From: DATHZQ01 sp035458525
GTDB taxonomy: Bacteria > Actinomycetota > Acidimicrobiia > Spongiisociales > UBA5794
Length of the DNA: 64,000 nucleotides
Direction of reading: 5' to 3'
Assembly: GCA_035458525.1 (NCBI GenBank)
Contig: DATHZQ010000151.1
Span: 28,648-92,647, forward strand
Shown: positions 44,872-52,640 of the stretch, in pieces
How the letters are laid out: every line of letters starts with the position of its first letter
Numbering within the stretch: the first letter of the stretch is position 1
Notes under the pieces: model-generated
Databases searched by the model: none
Told to the model about the DNA's origin: nothing
Seen by the model: the letters and a program-made list of their open reading frames with translations, nothing else
Program-made: the position numbers and the translations under genes

Positions 44872-45615
44872 ATGAGTCATGATGTTCGGGTCGGGTTCGC
44901 CGAAGCCATCGGAACGGCGGTCCTCGTGATCGGCGGCGCTGGCACCGCGATCTTCGCAACCGGCGGCTTCAACGAGGGCCTCAGCGTCGGGATCCTCGGC
45001 GTTTCGCTTGCGTTCGGGCTCAGCCTGCTGTGTATGGCCTACCTGATTGGCCGCATCTCCGGCTGCCACATCAACCCTGCCGTGACCATCGGCATGCTCG
45101 CCACAAGGAAGCTACCTGCCGCCAAGTCGGCCCCATACTTCGTCGGTCAGTTCGTCGGCGGAGTGGTAGGTGCAGGCTTCCTCGCGCTTGTCCTAGCCGG
45201 CACCGATGGCTACATGAGCCAAGCCCAGGACGCCGGCTTCGCGTCGAACGGCTACGGCGCCCACTCGCCCGCGGGGTTCGATCTATTGTCAGTTGCGATC
45301 ATCGAAATCGTTGTGACCGCGGTCTTCATCCTGATCGTGTTGGGCACAACCGACGAAGACGGAGTACCGAACGGGTTCGGCCCGATCGCCGCCGGCCTCG
45401 GGCTCGCGCTTGTGCACATGATCTCGATCCCCGTGTCGAACACTTCGGTCAACCCCGCCCGCTCACTCGCAACGGCCGTCTTCCAGGGTGACTGGGCCCT
45501 CGGTCAGGCCTGGGCCTTCATCGTGTTCCCAGCGATCGGGGCGCTGCTTGCCGGCGCGATCTGGCTCGTCGTCGGTCCCCAGCGATCCACTACCGCCGAA
45601 GCCGAAGGGTCCTGA
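44872..45615 (+). CDS. aqpZ: Aquaporin (AqpZ-like MIP family channel)
   Basis: 247 residues, six membrane segments, and both NPA boxes (CHINPAVTIG and TSVNPARSLA). The selectivity-filter His in LALVHMIS and Arg after the second NPA support a water channel rather than a glycerol facilitator. GAGGAG precedes the ATG. Stands alone, with a decayed gene on one side and an apparently empty region on the other. Confidence 0.93.
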   Translation: MSHDVRVGFAEAIGTAVLVIGGAGTAIFATGGFNEGLSVGILGVSLAFGLSLLCMAYLIGRISGCHINPAVTIGMLATRKLPAAKSAPYFVGQFVGGVVGAGFLALVLAGTDGYMSQAQDAGFASNGYGAHSPAGFDLLSVAIIEIVVTAVFILIVLGTTDEDGVPNGFGPIAAGLGLALVHMISIPVSNTSVNPARSLATAVFQGDWALGQAWAFIVFPAIGALLAGAIWLVVGPQRSTTAEAEGS

Positions 45616-46174
45616 CGGGCTCGACGCGATAAACAGCTACCAGCAGTACCAGATCACCACTTCGTCGAGTGTCCTGGACCGGCACCCATATCAGTCTGGT
45701 CGGCTCCCAGGTCAGGTCCGACTGCGTGTTGTTGGGTCGTGCTGGATGTGCCCGTCAAGCGGCGACGTGCACGCCGTGCATCAGACCGCGGTGGGCTTGA
45801 ACGCTGAGCGGCATCACCAACCTGTTCCCGGCTCGTGATACTTGCCCCAGGCGAAGCGGGGGATCGAATCTGCATCGACGGGACGGCATAGGGTGTTGGA
45901 AGCTCGTGAATGCGAACCATGGGATGGCCGTCACACAGAGCACATCGTCTGCGAGTACTCGGTTTCGACAGAATGGGTCAAGAAGAGCACATGGCAGCAC
46001 ATCGACGATCAGGGGGGTGAGTCAATGAGGCTGACAGCAGCCGCGCTCAGAGACGAACCCCCCTGGCAGGCCGATCACCAAATAGGGAGCAAGAACGCAC
46101 GCTGCCCCAAACCGAGCCGATCGGCACGTCTCGGGTGTCCCCAGCCGCTCAGCATTGACGGTTGTCGAGCTGCC
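45616..46174. other. Non-coding or decayed stretch
   Basis: 559 bp between aqpZ and the next gene. Short reading frames exist on both strands, but none has a recognisable domain or a good start signal. No tRNA or hairpin terminator is convincing. It may be the remnant of lost genes, like the FG-GAP pseudogene on the other side of aqpZ. Confidence 0.4.
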
Positions 46175-46693
46175 TCAGCCGACAGTGGCTCGCTGCTTCT
46201 CCACGACCTGTCGATAGATCCAGACGCTGAACCCGATCCATGTCAATCCCATCACCAGCAGTCCGTACCCGAGCATCGCGCCCGTCGACCCCAGGAGGAG
46301 AAACAGACCCGACCAACGCATCGGAGATCGGACGGTCAATGCGAGTACGCCCGCCAGCGCCAGGGTGATCAACATGCCCATACCACCGATGAAGAACCCC
46401 CACTCCGCCCATTCCCACCCGAAGGCATCCTCGAACAGGTTCCCCAATCCTTGCATGATGGCAGCGACGCCGCCGACACCGATGAGTAAGGCTCCTCGTT
46501 GGACCGGCGGGGCACGCCAGAGAACGAGCAGGGCGACTCCAGTTGCCAAGCCTGCACCTGTCTGTATGAGTACGCCGCTGTAGCCGACGATCGATTCGGG
46601 GTCGTAGTACTGGATGTCGGCGAACTCGAGGAGCCACCTCGCGACAGAGAACACGCCAGCAGCGACAAACCAGCCGATCTCGGGCCGTGGCAT
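46175..46693 (-). CDS. Membrane protein, function unknown
   Basis: 172 residues with five hydrophobic segments, including GLATGVALLVLW, LLIGVGGVAAIMQGLG and FFIGGMGMLITLALAGVLAL; the short C-terminal tail is basic. No known family. The ATG at 46693 lies 43 bp from the probable start of the divergent XdhC gene, so the two share a promoter region. Confidence 0.65.
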   Translation of the reverse strand: MPRPEIGWFVAAGVFSVARWLLEFADIQYYDPESIVGYSGVLIQTGAGLATGVALLVLWRAPPVQRGALLIGVGGVAAIMQGLGNLFEDAFGWEWAEWGFFIGGMGMLITLALAGVLALTVRSPMRWSGLFLLLGSTGAMLGYGLLVMGLTWIGFSVWIYRQVVEKQRATVG

Positions 46694-46735
46694 ACTGATC
46701 GCCCAGATTGGGAGGGTGCCGTTTACGACATCGCG

Positions 46736-47566
46736 TTGAGCGTGCTTTCGTGCTTGCGCGCCAGCACCCGCGTGCACGTTGCATGGGTGGTTTGTCCCGA
46801 GTCCACAGCGCGCAATGAAGCGGTCGCCATCACCCCCGGCGGAGGGCGCATCGGCGATCTGATGGGCGGGGCGCTCGATCATGCGATCGCCGAAGCCGTG
46901 CGTCGTCTCGACGGCGCCGGCAGACTCATCGAGATACAACTCGGCCCCGTCGAGGCCCTTGTCACCGGACGAGCCGAGGGCTCCACGATGACTCTGGCGC
47001 TGATGGATGGAAGCGCCATCGCCGTTGACATCTGGGAAGACCTTGCGGCACGGAGACCAACTCGCTTTGCTGTTCGCGTCGATGGAGAACGTCTCGACGA
47101 AGCGGAACACCTCGAACCCGGTGATCCTGGCATCCACCTCTCGACCGATCACCTCGTGACGTCGCTCGTGCCCGTGCCGCGCGCCGTGATCTCGGGCGGT
47201 GGTCCGGTCGCCGAAGCTCTGGTCGATGCGTTCACGCTCATTGGCTGGCAGCCGTCGTTGGTCGCCGACGTGGCCACGGCGTCGGGAATGATGGCGACCC
47301 TCTCGTCGATCGATGCCGTCGTCGTGATGGGCCACGAAGTCGAGACCGCGGGACGTGCCCTCCAGGCTGCACTTGCGTCCGGGACGGGATATATCGGCTC
47401 GATCGGATCGCCGCGCATGCAGGAGTTGCGGAAAGACTGGCTGGCCTACCGCGGGGTCGACTGGGACGACCGAGTCCGCGGTCCCGCAGGATTGCCCATC
47501 GGCGCTTCGAGCGCTCCCGAAGTCGCTGTCTCCATTGTCGCCGAGGTCATCGCCACGCGGCCTTAG
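46736..47566 (+). CDS. XdhC/CoxI-family molybdoenzyme maturation protein
   Basis: About 276 residues. The N-terminal XdhC_CoxI domain contains VHVAWVVCPESTARNEAVAI and GGRIGDLMGGALDHAIAEAV. The C-terminal Rossmann domain has RAVISGGGPVAEALVDAFTL and ASGTGYIGSIGSPRMQEL. XdhC-type proteins insert or sulfurate the molybdenum cofactor of xanthine or CO dehydrogenases. The start is uncertain: in-frame TTG 46736 or GTG 46742, neither with a well-placed RBS, although GGAGGG lies at 46711. It heads the plus-strand cox accessory string. A second XdhC protein is fused to YHS at 52.6 kb. Confidence 0.78.
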   Translation: MSVLSCLRASTRVHVAWVVCPESTARNEAVAITPGGGRIGDLMGGALDHAIAEAVRRLDGAGRLIEIQLGPVEALVTGRAEGSTMTLALMDGSAIAVDIWEDLAARRPTRFAVRVDGERLDEAEHLEPGDPGIHLSTDHLVTSLVPVPRAVISGGGPVAEALVDAFTLIGWQPSLVADVATASGMMATLSSIDAVVVMGHEVETAGRALQAALASGTGYIGSIGSPRMQELRKDWLAYRGVDWDDRVRGPAGLPIGASSAPEVAVSIVAEVIATRP

Positions 47567-47627
47567 CCGCCACGCGGCCCGGTGTTCGACCCGACGCACT
47601 GCTACGATCTGCTCACAAGGAGACGCG

Positions 47628-47879
47628 ATGGATCAGCGAGATCAGCCCAACGACACGACCACCATGTGGTCTTCCCCGACGGAGGATCAGGTGCTGCTCG
47701 ACGCCGATTGCAGCCCAACCAAGACGTGCCGCAACATGGTCGGAATCACCTTTGATGGGTACGGCGAGCCGGGCACTGATCTGCAGACCGCGTGGCGGGC
47801 AACTCTCGAGCGCGAAGGCAAGCTGTCCGGCGACGGGGCAAGCCTGCGAGAGCTCGTGCTCGGTACCCACGACGCCTGA
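47628..47879 (+). CDS. Small conserved-context protein in the cox accessory operon, unknown
   Basis: 83-residue soluble, acidic protein starting MDQRDQPNDTTTMWSS, with two cysteines in DADCSPTKTCRN. AAGGAG sits 5 nt before the ATG, and coxD follows after 4 bp, so the gene is very likely real and translated with CoxD/CoxE. No domain recognised. The paired cysteines could bind metal or sulfur, relevant to Cu-S-Mo site assembly, but this is speculation. Confidence 0.65.
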   Translation: MDQRDQPNDTTTMWSSPTEDQVLLDADCSPTKTCRNMVGITFDGYGEPGTDLQTAWRATLEREGKLSGDGASLRELVLGTHDA

Positions 47880-47883
47880 GTTC

Positions 47884-48783
47884 ATGCGCAACTCCGGCGG
47901 ATCGAGCTCCTTGGCGCTGGAGAGCATTCCGGCACTCGACGCGTTGCTGAGAAGCGACGGCTATCTGCCCGATAGGGGGCTCAGCACGGCGGCATTCATC
48001 GCGATCACCGTCGGCAGACCGCTCCTTCTCGAAGGCGAAGTCGGGGTCGGCAAGACCGAACTGGCAAAGACGCTCGCCTCTGTGTTCTCCCGCCGCTTGA
48101 TCCGGCTGCAGTGCTACGAGGGCATCGATACCAACCAGGCCCTCTACGAGTGGGACTATGCGCGTCAAATGCTCCACATTCGAGCGCTATCCGAGCATCG
48201 CCTCACGGATGAACAGTCCGTCGATGCACTGTTCGGAGAGAAGTTCCTGCTCGAGCGCCCGCTTCTCGAAGCGGTGCGGGCGGGTGGAGACTGTGTTCTC
48301 CTCATCGACGAGGTAGATCGAGCCGATGACGAGTTCGAGGCGTTTCTGCTGGAGCTCCTGTCCGACTTCCAGGTCACCATCCCTGAGATCGGCACCATCT
48401 CGGCAACCTCCCGACCTCTGGTCGTTCTCACGTCGAACCGCACGAGAGAGCTCCACGATGCTCTGAAGCGGCGTTGTTTGTACCACTGGATCGACTACCC
48501 GACCGCCGAGCGCGAGGAAGAGATCGTTCGCACGCGGCTCGCAGGAGTGTCGGAAACCCTTGCGGCCAAGGCAGTTGCTGCTGTGCACCGCCTTCGAGGG
48601 CTCGATCTCGCCAAGCCCCCCGGCGTCGCGGAGACCATCGATTGGGTCGAGGCGCTGCAGGCGATCGATGCCGACGACCTGGATGAAGACACGTTCAAGT
48701 ACTCACTCGGATCCGTCATCAAGGATCGAGACGACCTCGACGTCGTGGGGCGACGGATCGGGAGCATCATCGGTGGAGACTGA
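47884..48783 (+). CDS. coxD: MoxR-family AAA+ ATPase CoxD
   Basis: 299 residues. Walker A is LLEGEVGVGKTEL, Walker B is DCVLLIDEVDRADDEFEAFL, sensor 1 is PLVVLTSNRTREL and the arginine-finger region is LKRRCLYHWIDYP. CoxD unfolds or remodels apo-CO dehydrogenase so that sulfur and copper can be added to the Mo site. It overlaps coxE by 11 bp, the classic MoxR-VWA pair. Confidence 0.9.
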   Translation: MRNSGGSSSLALESIPALDALLRSDGYLPDRGLSTAAFIAITVGRPLLLEGEVGVGKTELAKTLASVFSRRLIRLQCYEGIDTNQALYEWDYARQMLHIRALSEHRLTDEQSVDALFGEKFLLERPLLEAVRAGGDCVLLIDEVDRADDEFEAFLLELLSDFQVTIPEIGTISATSRPLVVLTSNRTRELHDALKRRCLYHWIDYPTAEREEEIVRTRLAGVSETLAAKAVAAVHRLRGLDLAKPPGVAETIDWVEALQAIDADDLDEDTFKYSLGSVIKDRDDLDVVGRRIGSIIGGD

Positions 48784-49900
48784 CAGGGGTCCCCTCCCGA
48801 CGCTCCTCGACTTCTCCAGGTTCGTCCGTCGGCGGGATCTTCCCGTCGGAACCGACGATGTGATGGCCTTCACCACTGCTGCGGCGCTGCTCGATCCGGG
48901 GCGACTGGAGGACATCTACTGGGCTGGGCGCGTCACGCTCGTACACGGTCGCAACCAAATCCCCATCTACAACGCCTGTTTCACCGAGTACTTTCTCGGC
49001 GGCACCTCGGACGATGCATCGCATGCCGTGCCTCGCAAGTTGTCGGCTCGGGGCGCCGAGTCCGTCTTCGATGTTCCGTCTGGCGACCAGCCGGAGGACG
49101 GCCAGGAGCAGGAGGAGACACGCCTCGGCGCTGAAGCCTCGTCCGTGATCGTGAACCACTCGAAGGCGTTCGCAGAGTGCACTGACGAGGAGCTCGAGTC
49201 GCTTCGACGAATCATCTCGAGCCTCCGGGCCACCCCACCCCTCCGTCGGACCCGCCGCCACCGCAGCTCCAACCGCGGCCGGCGGCTCGACCTGCGGAAG
49301 ATGGCGAGGGAGACGATGCGCTCCCACGGAGAGCCTGGCGAGCTCTGGTGGAGGAAACGCCGCAAACGGCCACGACCGCTCGTGCTCCTTCTCGACATCT
49401 CCGGCTCCATGGCCGATTACTCGCGCAACCTCCTGCAGTTCGCCCACTCTACGCGCGCAGCGACCTCCCGGATGGAGGCGTTTTGCTTCGGGACGCACCT
49501 CACTCGGATCACGCCGTCCTTGCGGAGACGCAACCCTGACGACGCGCTCGAGCAAGCAGGCAAGGAGGTCGTCGATTGGGCAGGCGGCACGCAGATCGGC
49601 GCCTCACTCGACACGTTCGTCCGGCGCTACGCCCGGCGCGGGATGGCGCGCGGGGCACTGGTCATCATCTGCTCCGACGGTTTGGATCGCGGCGACCCAG
49701 CCCTCCTCGACGATGCGCTCGAGCGGCTTGGCCGGCTGTGCTACCGCATCGTCTGGATGAACCCGATGAAAGGGGACGCCGAGCAGTCTGCCCCGACCAG
49801 CCTGGGGATGTCGGTGGCGCTTCCCCACATCGACGTTCTGTGGTCCGGACACAACCTCGCCAACCTCGAGGCATTCGCCGAACAACTGGCGACGATCTGA
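48773..49900 (+). CDS. coxE: VWA-domain protein CoxE
   Basis: 375 residues. The CoxE-type N-terminal part begins LLDFSRFVRRRDLPVGTDDV, a charged linker follows, then a von Willebrand A domain with the MIDAS motif LLLDISGSMADYS and later LVIICSDGLDRGD. It partners CoxD in maturation of the CO dehydrogenase active site. The GTG at 48773 has GGGAG upstream and overlaps coxD. Confidence 0.9.
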   Translation: METDRGPLPTLLDFSRFVRRRDLPVGTDDVMAFTTAAALLDPGRLEDIYWAGRVTLVHGRNQIPIYNACFTEYFLGGTSDDASHAVPRKLSARGAESVFDVPSGDQPEDGQEQEETRLGAEASSVIVNHSKAFAECTDEELESLRRIISSLRATPPLRRTRRHRSSNRGRRLDLRKMARETMRSHGEPGELWWRKRRKRPRPLVLLLDISGSMADYSRNLLQFAHSTRAATSRMEAFCFGTHLTRITPSLRRRNPDDALEQAGKEVVDWAGGTQIGASLDTFVRRYARRGMARGALVIICSDGLDRGDPALLDDALERLGRLCYRIVWMNPMKGDAEQSAPTSLGMSVALPHIDVLWSGHNLANLEAFAEQLATI

Positions 49901-49913
49901 CAGGAGCGGACAC

Positions 49914-50198
49914 ATGCGATGGAGCATTTCGTTGCGGTCCGATGGAGACCGCAAGATGGAGCGCGAAGAGATCGTTGAGCTCGCGGACGCAGTGGCCGCC
50001 TGGGAGGGAATCGCCAGTGGCATCGGAACCTCGAGCTACGCTGCTCAGTTGGTGATCGAGGCCGAGACGGCCGACGCGGCGGTCGACAAGGCAATCGACG
50101 TGTTCACCGACGCCGCGCAGCGGGCAGGCCTTCCGCAGTGGCCTGTCGTGTGGGCTGAGTCGGTGAGCGAGGAGCAGGATCTGGAGGCGTACCAATGA
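49914..50198 (+). CDS. Small unknown protein downstream of coxE
   Basis: 94 residues, acidic, predicted alpha/beta, starting MRWSISLRSDGDRKMEREE and containing SSYAAQLVIEAETADAAVDKAI. AGGAG precedes the ATG 8 nt away and the gene begins 13 bp after coxE. No cysteine cluster or membrane segment. It overlaps the next gene by 4 bp (ATGA). The repeated alpha-beta pattern resembles a small ferredoxin-like fold, an impression only. Confidence 0.6.
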   Translation: MRWSISLRSDGDRKMEREEIVELADAVAAWEGIASGIGTSSYAAQLVIEAETADAAVDKAIDVFTDAAQRAGLPQWPVVWAESVSEEQDLEAYQ

Positions 50199-50626
50199 TC
50201 CGCCTCGGTTCGCTGGGTGGATATCCCTTTGAGGGGCCCAGGGTGCTGGGCGGATGGAAGGCACCGGACGAGGCGGCGCTGTTCGCCATCCTCACTCGAC
50301 CTTCGCCGGACACTCAGAGGTTCGAGGTCATCTATCTCGGACACGCAGATGATCTCTCGGTGTGCGGCTTCCCTTTTGACCATCCTCAGGCTCCCAGTTG
50401 GATCGCACGCGCAACCAGCAAGTGGAACCTGTGGATCGCAACCTATGTGATCCCGGGGGATTCCCGGTCACATCGTGAACGCATCACCGAGGAGCTGCTG
50501 GCGATCTACCACCCGAGCTGCAATGGCGAGCAGTTCGACCGGGAATGGAAGCAAGAGTGGATCGGGTCCTATCGCGCGCCGACGACGAAACCGCTCACGA
50601 CCCGCCGCGACGCGCCCCCTGGTTGA
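50195..50626 (+). CDS. Protein with possible GIY-YIG-like fold, unknown
   Basis: 143 residues. The order ALFAIL...VIYLGHADDLS, then WNLWIATYVIPG, a charged helix ERITEELLAIYHPS and a conserved-looking CN recalls the GIY-YIG nuclease core (GIY, YVG, Glu, Asn). However, the first tyrosine and the usual catalytic Arg are not clear, so it may be inactive. GGAGG precedes the ATG and it is coupled to the preceding small gene. Last gene of the plus-strand cox string. Confidence 0.55.
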   Translation: MIRLGSLGGYPFEGPRVLGGWKAPDEAALFAILTRPSPDTQRFEVIYLGHADDLSVCGFPFDHPQAPSWIARATSKWNLWIATYVIPGDSRSHRERITEELLAIYHPSCNGEQFDREWKQEWIGSYRAPTTKPLTTRRDAPPG

Positions 50627-50638
50627 GGGGACGCGTCG

Positions 50639-50998
50639 TCAGTCGCTGTCGTACCCGACACTCTCCAGCAGACGAGATCGCCTCGTCCCCGACGCGGGCG
50701 CGGCATGGCCCGAGTCCATTGCGGCGTCGTGGTCGAAGGTGGCACCGGCCACGATCCGCTCGCCCATGTCGTAGAGCAGCGGAAGCGCTCCGGCGATCAC
50801 ACGCCCGGTGTTGTTGATGCTTCCCAGCCCTGCGTCGATGACCTCTGCGTTCTTCTTGACATCCCAGACGAGCTCGGAGCACTCCTCCAGAACGGTTGCC
50901 ACCCGCCCCAGCTGGGATCCGACGATGTAGAGGTAGATGGCGAGTCCTGCGATCAGGAGGGCGATATCGATGACCGTGAAGACGACGAGACCGTTCAC
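50639..50998 (-). CDS. One-TM mini membrane protein 5 of the coxG-linked set
   Basis: 119 residues: N-terminal helix VVFTVIDIALLIAGLAIYLYI, then a soluble helical part (LEECSELVWDVKKNAEVIDAGL) reminiscent of DUF948/MCP-like coils, and a C-terminal tail ending in DSD. The GTG at 50998 overlaps the stop of mini protein 4 (GTGA). Last gene of the minus-strand cox string. Confidence 0.7.
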   Translation of the reverse strand: MNGLVVFTVIDIALLIAGLAIYLYIVGSQLGRVATVLEECSELVWDVKKNAEVIDAGLGSINNTGRVIAGALPLLYDMGERIVAGATFDHDAAMDSGHAAPASGTRRSRLLESVGYDSD

Positions 50999-51276
50999 GA
51001 GCGCACCTTGTCGAGAACCCGACCCAGGAACAGGTGGTGTTTGAGCCCTTCCTCGAGCACGGCGTCAACCCGCTCCGCCGTGGCGCCGATCAAGGCCGTG
51101 TCGTTGGTGTTGGCGACCGCTTGCTTGAGGGTTTCGCGGACCTGCACGACACGCTGCTCGATGGTCCTGACGAACAGAACGAGAATCGTGAGCAACGCGG
51201 CGACTGCAATGACCACGACGAGACCTGCGTAGTTGGCAAACTGCCATAGTTGCTCTTCGGTGTATCCATCCAGCAT
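50995..51276 (-). CDS. One-TM mini membrane protein 4 of the coxG-linked set
   Basis: 93 residues: membrane helix around LVVVIAVAALLTILVLFV preceded by a short amphipathic tail, then a helix (RTIEQRVVQVRETLKQAVAN) predicted to form a coil and a basic C-terminus. GGGAGGTTG lies before the ATG, 3 bp after mini protein 3. No catalytic motif. Confidence 0.7.
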   Translation of the reverse strand: MLDGYTEEQLWQFANYAGLVVVIAVAALLTILVLFVRTIEQRVVQVRETLKQAVANTNDTALIGATAERVDAVLEEGLKHHLFLGRVLDKVRS

Positions 51277-51279
51277 CGG

Positions 51280-51543
51280 TCAACCTCCCAGTCGCTGGCG
51301 TCCCCGACGGAGGCCGTCGACGATGATCTCGGCAGATTCCATGGTCGTGTTGAGATGGGACAGCGCGGCGGTGTTCTCTGCCGCTCGCTGGAGCCCGGCG
51401 TTGACGGCTGCCGCCTGCACGCCGACTCGGTGGGCGAGCACCAGAATCGGCACGACCAGGGCCACAACCACCAGCACGACGACGATTCCAATGATGTACC
51501 CGACGGTCCATCCGGTTGTCGAGGCGAGGACGAGTTGCGTCAT
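51280..51543 (-). CDS. One-TM mini membrane protein 3 of the coxG-linked set
   Basis: 87 residues: membrane helix WTVGYIIGIVVVLVVVALVV, then a helix-rich soluble part (GLQRAAENTAALSHLNTTM) ending in a basic tail RRGRQRLGG. GAGGAGGTAGAG directly precedes the ATG at 51543, supporting this start over the longer frame to 51672. No known domain. Confidence 0.7.
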   Translation of the reverse strand: MTQLVLASTTGWTVGYIIGIVVVLVVVALVVPILVLAHRVGVQAAAVNAGLQRAAENTAALSHLNTTMESAEIIVDGLRRGRQRLGG

Positions 51544-51553
51544 CTCTACCTCC

Positions 51554-51781
51554 TCAGATGCTTTCGGCAAAGGCGCGAACCGGTGCCAGGCTCTCGTTGA
51601 GGGACGGCGCGACGACCGGCACGGCGGCGGTCTTGTCGACGATGAGGTCCACGCCTCCGATAAGGGTGTCAAGCGTCTTGACGACGGCTCGGAGGTGGAA
51701 GATCACCCTGAGCAGTCCAAGCGCTGCAGCAGCGATGATGAGGCCTGCAAGGACAAGTGTGACAATTGCGACAGGTTCCAT
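51554..51781 (-). CDS. One-TM mini membrane protein 2 of the coxG-linked set
   Basis: 75 residues: membrane helix IVTLVLAGLIIAAAALGLL, then HLRAVVKTLDTLIGGVDLIV, a helix with the same layout as its neighbours. AGAAGGG precedes the ATG. It begins 9 bp after mini protein 1. Confidence 0.7.
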   Translation of the reverse strand: MEPVAIVTLVLAGLIIAAAALGLLRVIFHLRAVVKTLDTLIGGVDLIVDKTAAVPVVAPSLNESLAPVRAFAESI

Positions 51782-51790
51782 GGTTCCCTT

Positions 51791-52045
51791 CTAGCCGAGC
51801 AGTTTTCCGACTGAGCCGGCGTATCGCACGGCGCCGTTGGCTACCTCGTCGATGACTTCGTCCGTGACGGCGAGCCGATCGGTGACGTGATGGACCTCTT
51901 CGATGATCCCGAGCCCGCCGGCGAGGGTCACCTCGGCGGCGCCGCGGATGTCCTCGAGGGCGGCGAGCACACGGTTCAACAGCGCTACCAGCACCGGCAC
52001 CACCACCAGTAGGAGCACGAGGTTTCCGATTGTCCAGAGTGACAT
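51791..52045 (-). CDS. One-TM mini membrane protein 1 of the coxG-linked set
   Basis: 84 residues: membrane helix LVLLLVVVPVLVALLNRVLA, then a helical soluble part (EEVHHVTDRLAVTDEVIDEV). GAGGAG lies 6 nt before the ATG and the gene starts 13 bp after coxG. It is the first of five consecutive genes with the same N-terminal-helix-plus-coil plan. Confidence 0.72.
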   Translation of the reverse strand: MSLWTIGNLVLLLVVVPVLVALLNRVLAALEDIRGAAEVTLAGGLGIIEEVHHVTDRLAVTDEVIDEVANGAVRYAGSVGKLLG

Positions 52046-52058
52046 GTGATTCTCCTCG

Positions 52059-52640
52059 TCAGTCGGTTGCTGATCGGTAGGGAAGGAAGAAGCGGCGGGC
52101 GACGCGGGCGAGCGCCATCCACATCGCCTTGAGGCCGATCATGAATCCGCTCGCCGAGGATCCGGCTGTGGGCACATAGTCCACGCCCGCCTCGAGTGCC
52201 GACAACTGGCCTCGCATGTTGGCGGCGAACTCGTCGAGGAGGACGGCCGTGACGTCCTGAACCAGGCCGCGCCCGTACTGTGCCGCAGCCCCGGACAGCT
52301 GGAGGTCCTGGTCGACGCGGACCCGCGTCCCCGAGTGGTGAGGAATGAGCGCGGCGTTCACCAGGAGCGCCGCCTGGCCCCGACCCTTCACCTCGGCGCC
52401 AGCGGCGTCGACCACGATGGACCGCTCGGCCTCGTTCCGCTCCTTGATCTCAGCCTCTCCCGTGAAGTTCAGCTTCACCGGGCCGAGTCCGATCACGACC
52501 GTGCCGACGTATCGATCGTCACCGATCTGCTCGGAGATGTCCGCACCGGGCAGGCACGCGGCGACGAGGGGGATGTTGTTGAAGAACTCCCAGACTTTGT
52601 CGGGAGACTCTGTGACGTCGAACTCACTCGTGATCAGCAT
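52059..52640 (-). CDS. coxG: CoxG, CO dehydrogenase membrane-recruitment protein
   Basis: 193 residues. SRPBCC (START-like) domain with VWEFFNNIPLVAACLPGAD and YVGTVVIGLGPVKLNFTGEA, then a short linker and a hydrophobic/amphipathic C-terminal anchor (FMIGLKAMWMALARVARRFF). CoxG links CO dehydrogenase to the membrane and, by recent work on mycobacteria, delivers menaquinone. GAGGAG precedes the ATG. Overlaps the XdhC-YHS gene by 17 bp. Confidence 0.9.
   Translation of the reverse strand: MLITSEFDVTESPDKVWEFFNNIPLVAACLPGADISEQIGDDRYVGTVVIGLGPVKLNFTGEAEIKERNEAERSIVVDAAGAEVKGRGQAALLVNAALIPHHSGTRVRVDQDLQLSGAAAQYGRGLVQDVTAVLLDEFAANMRGQLSALEAGVDYVPTAGSSASGFMIGLKAMWMALARVARRFFLPYRSATD

Noticed and set aside
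45840..45930. tRNA-like GGGGGATCGAATCTGC stretch
   Set aside because: The T-loop consensus is imperfect and no acceptor, D-arm or anticodon stem can be built around it.
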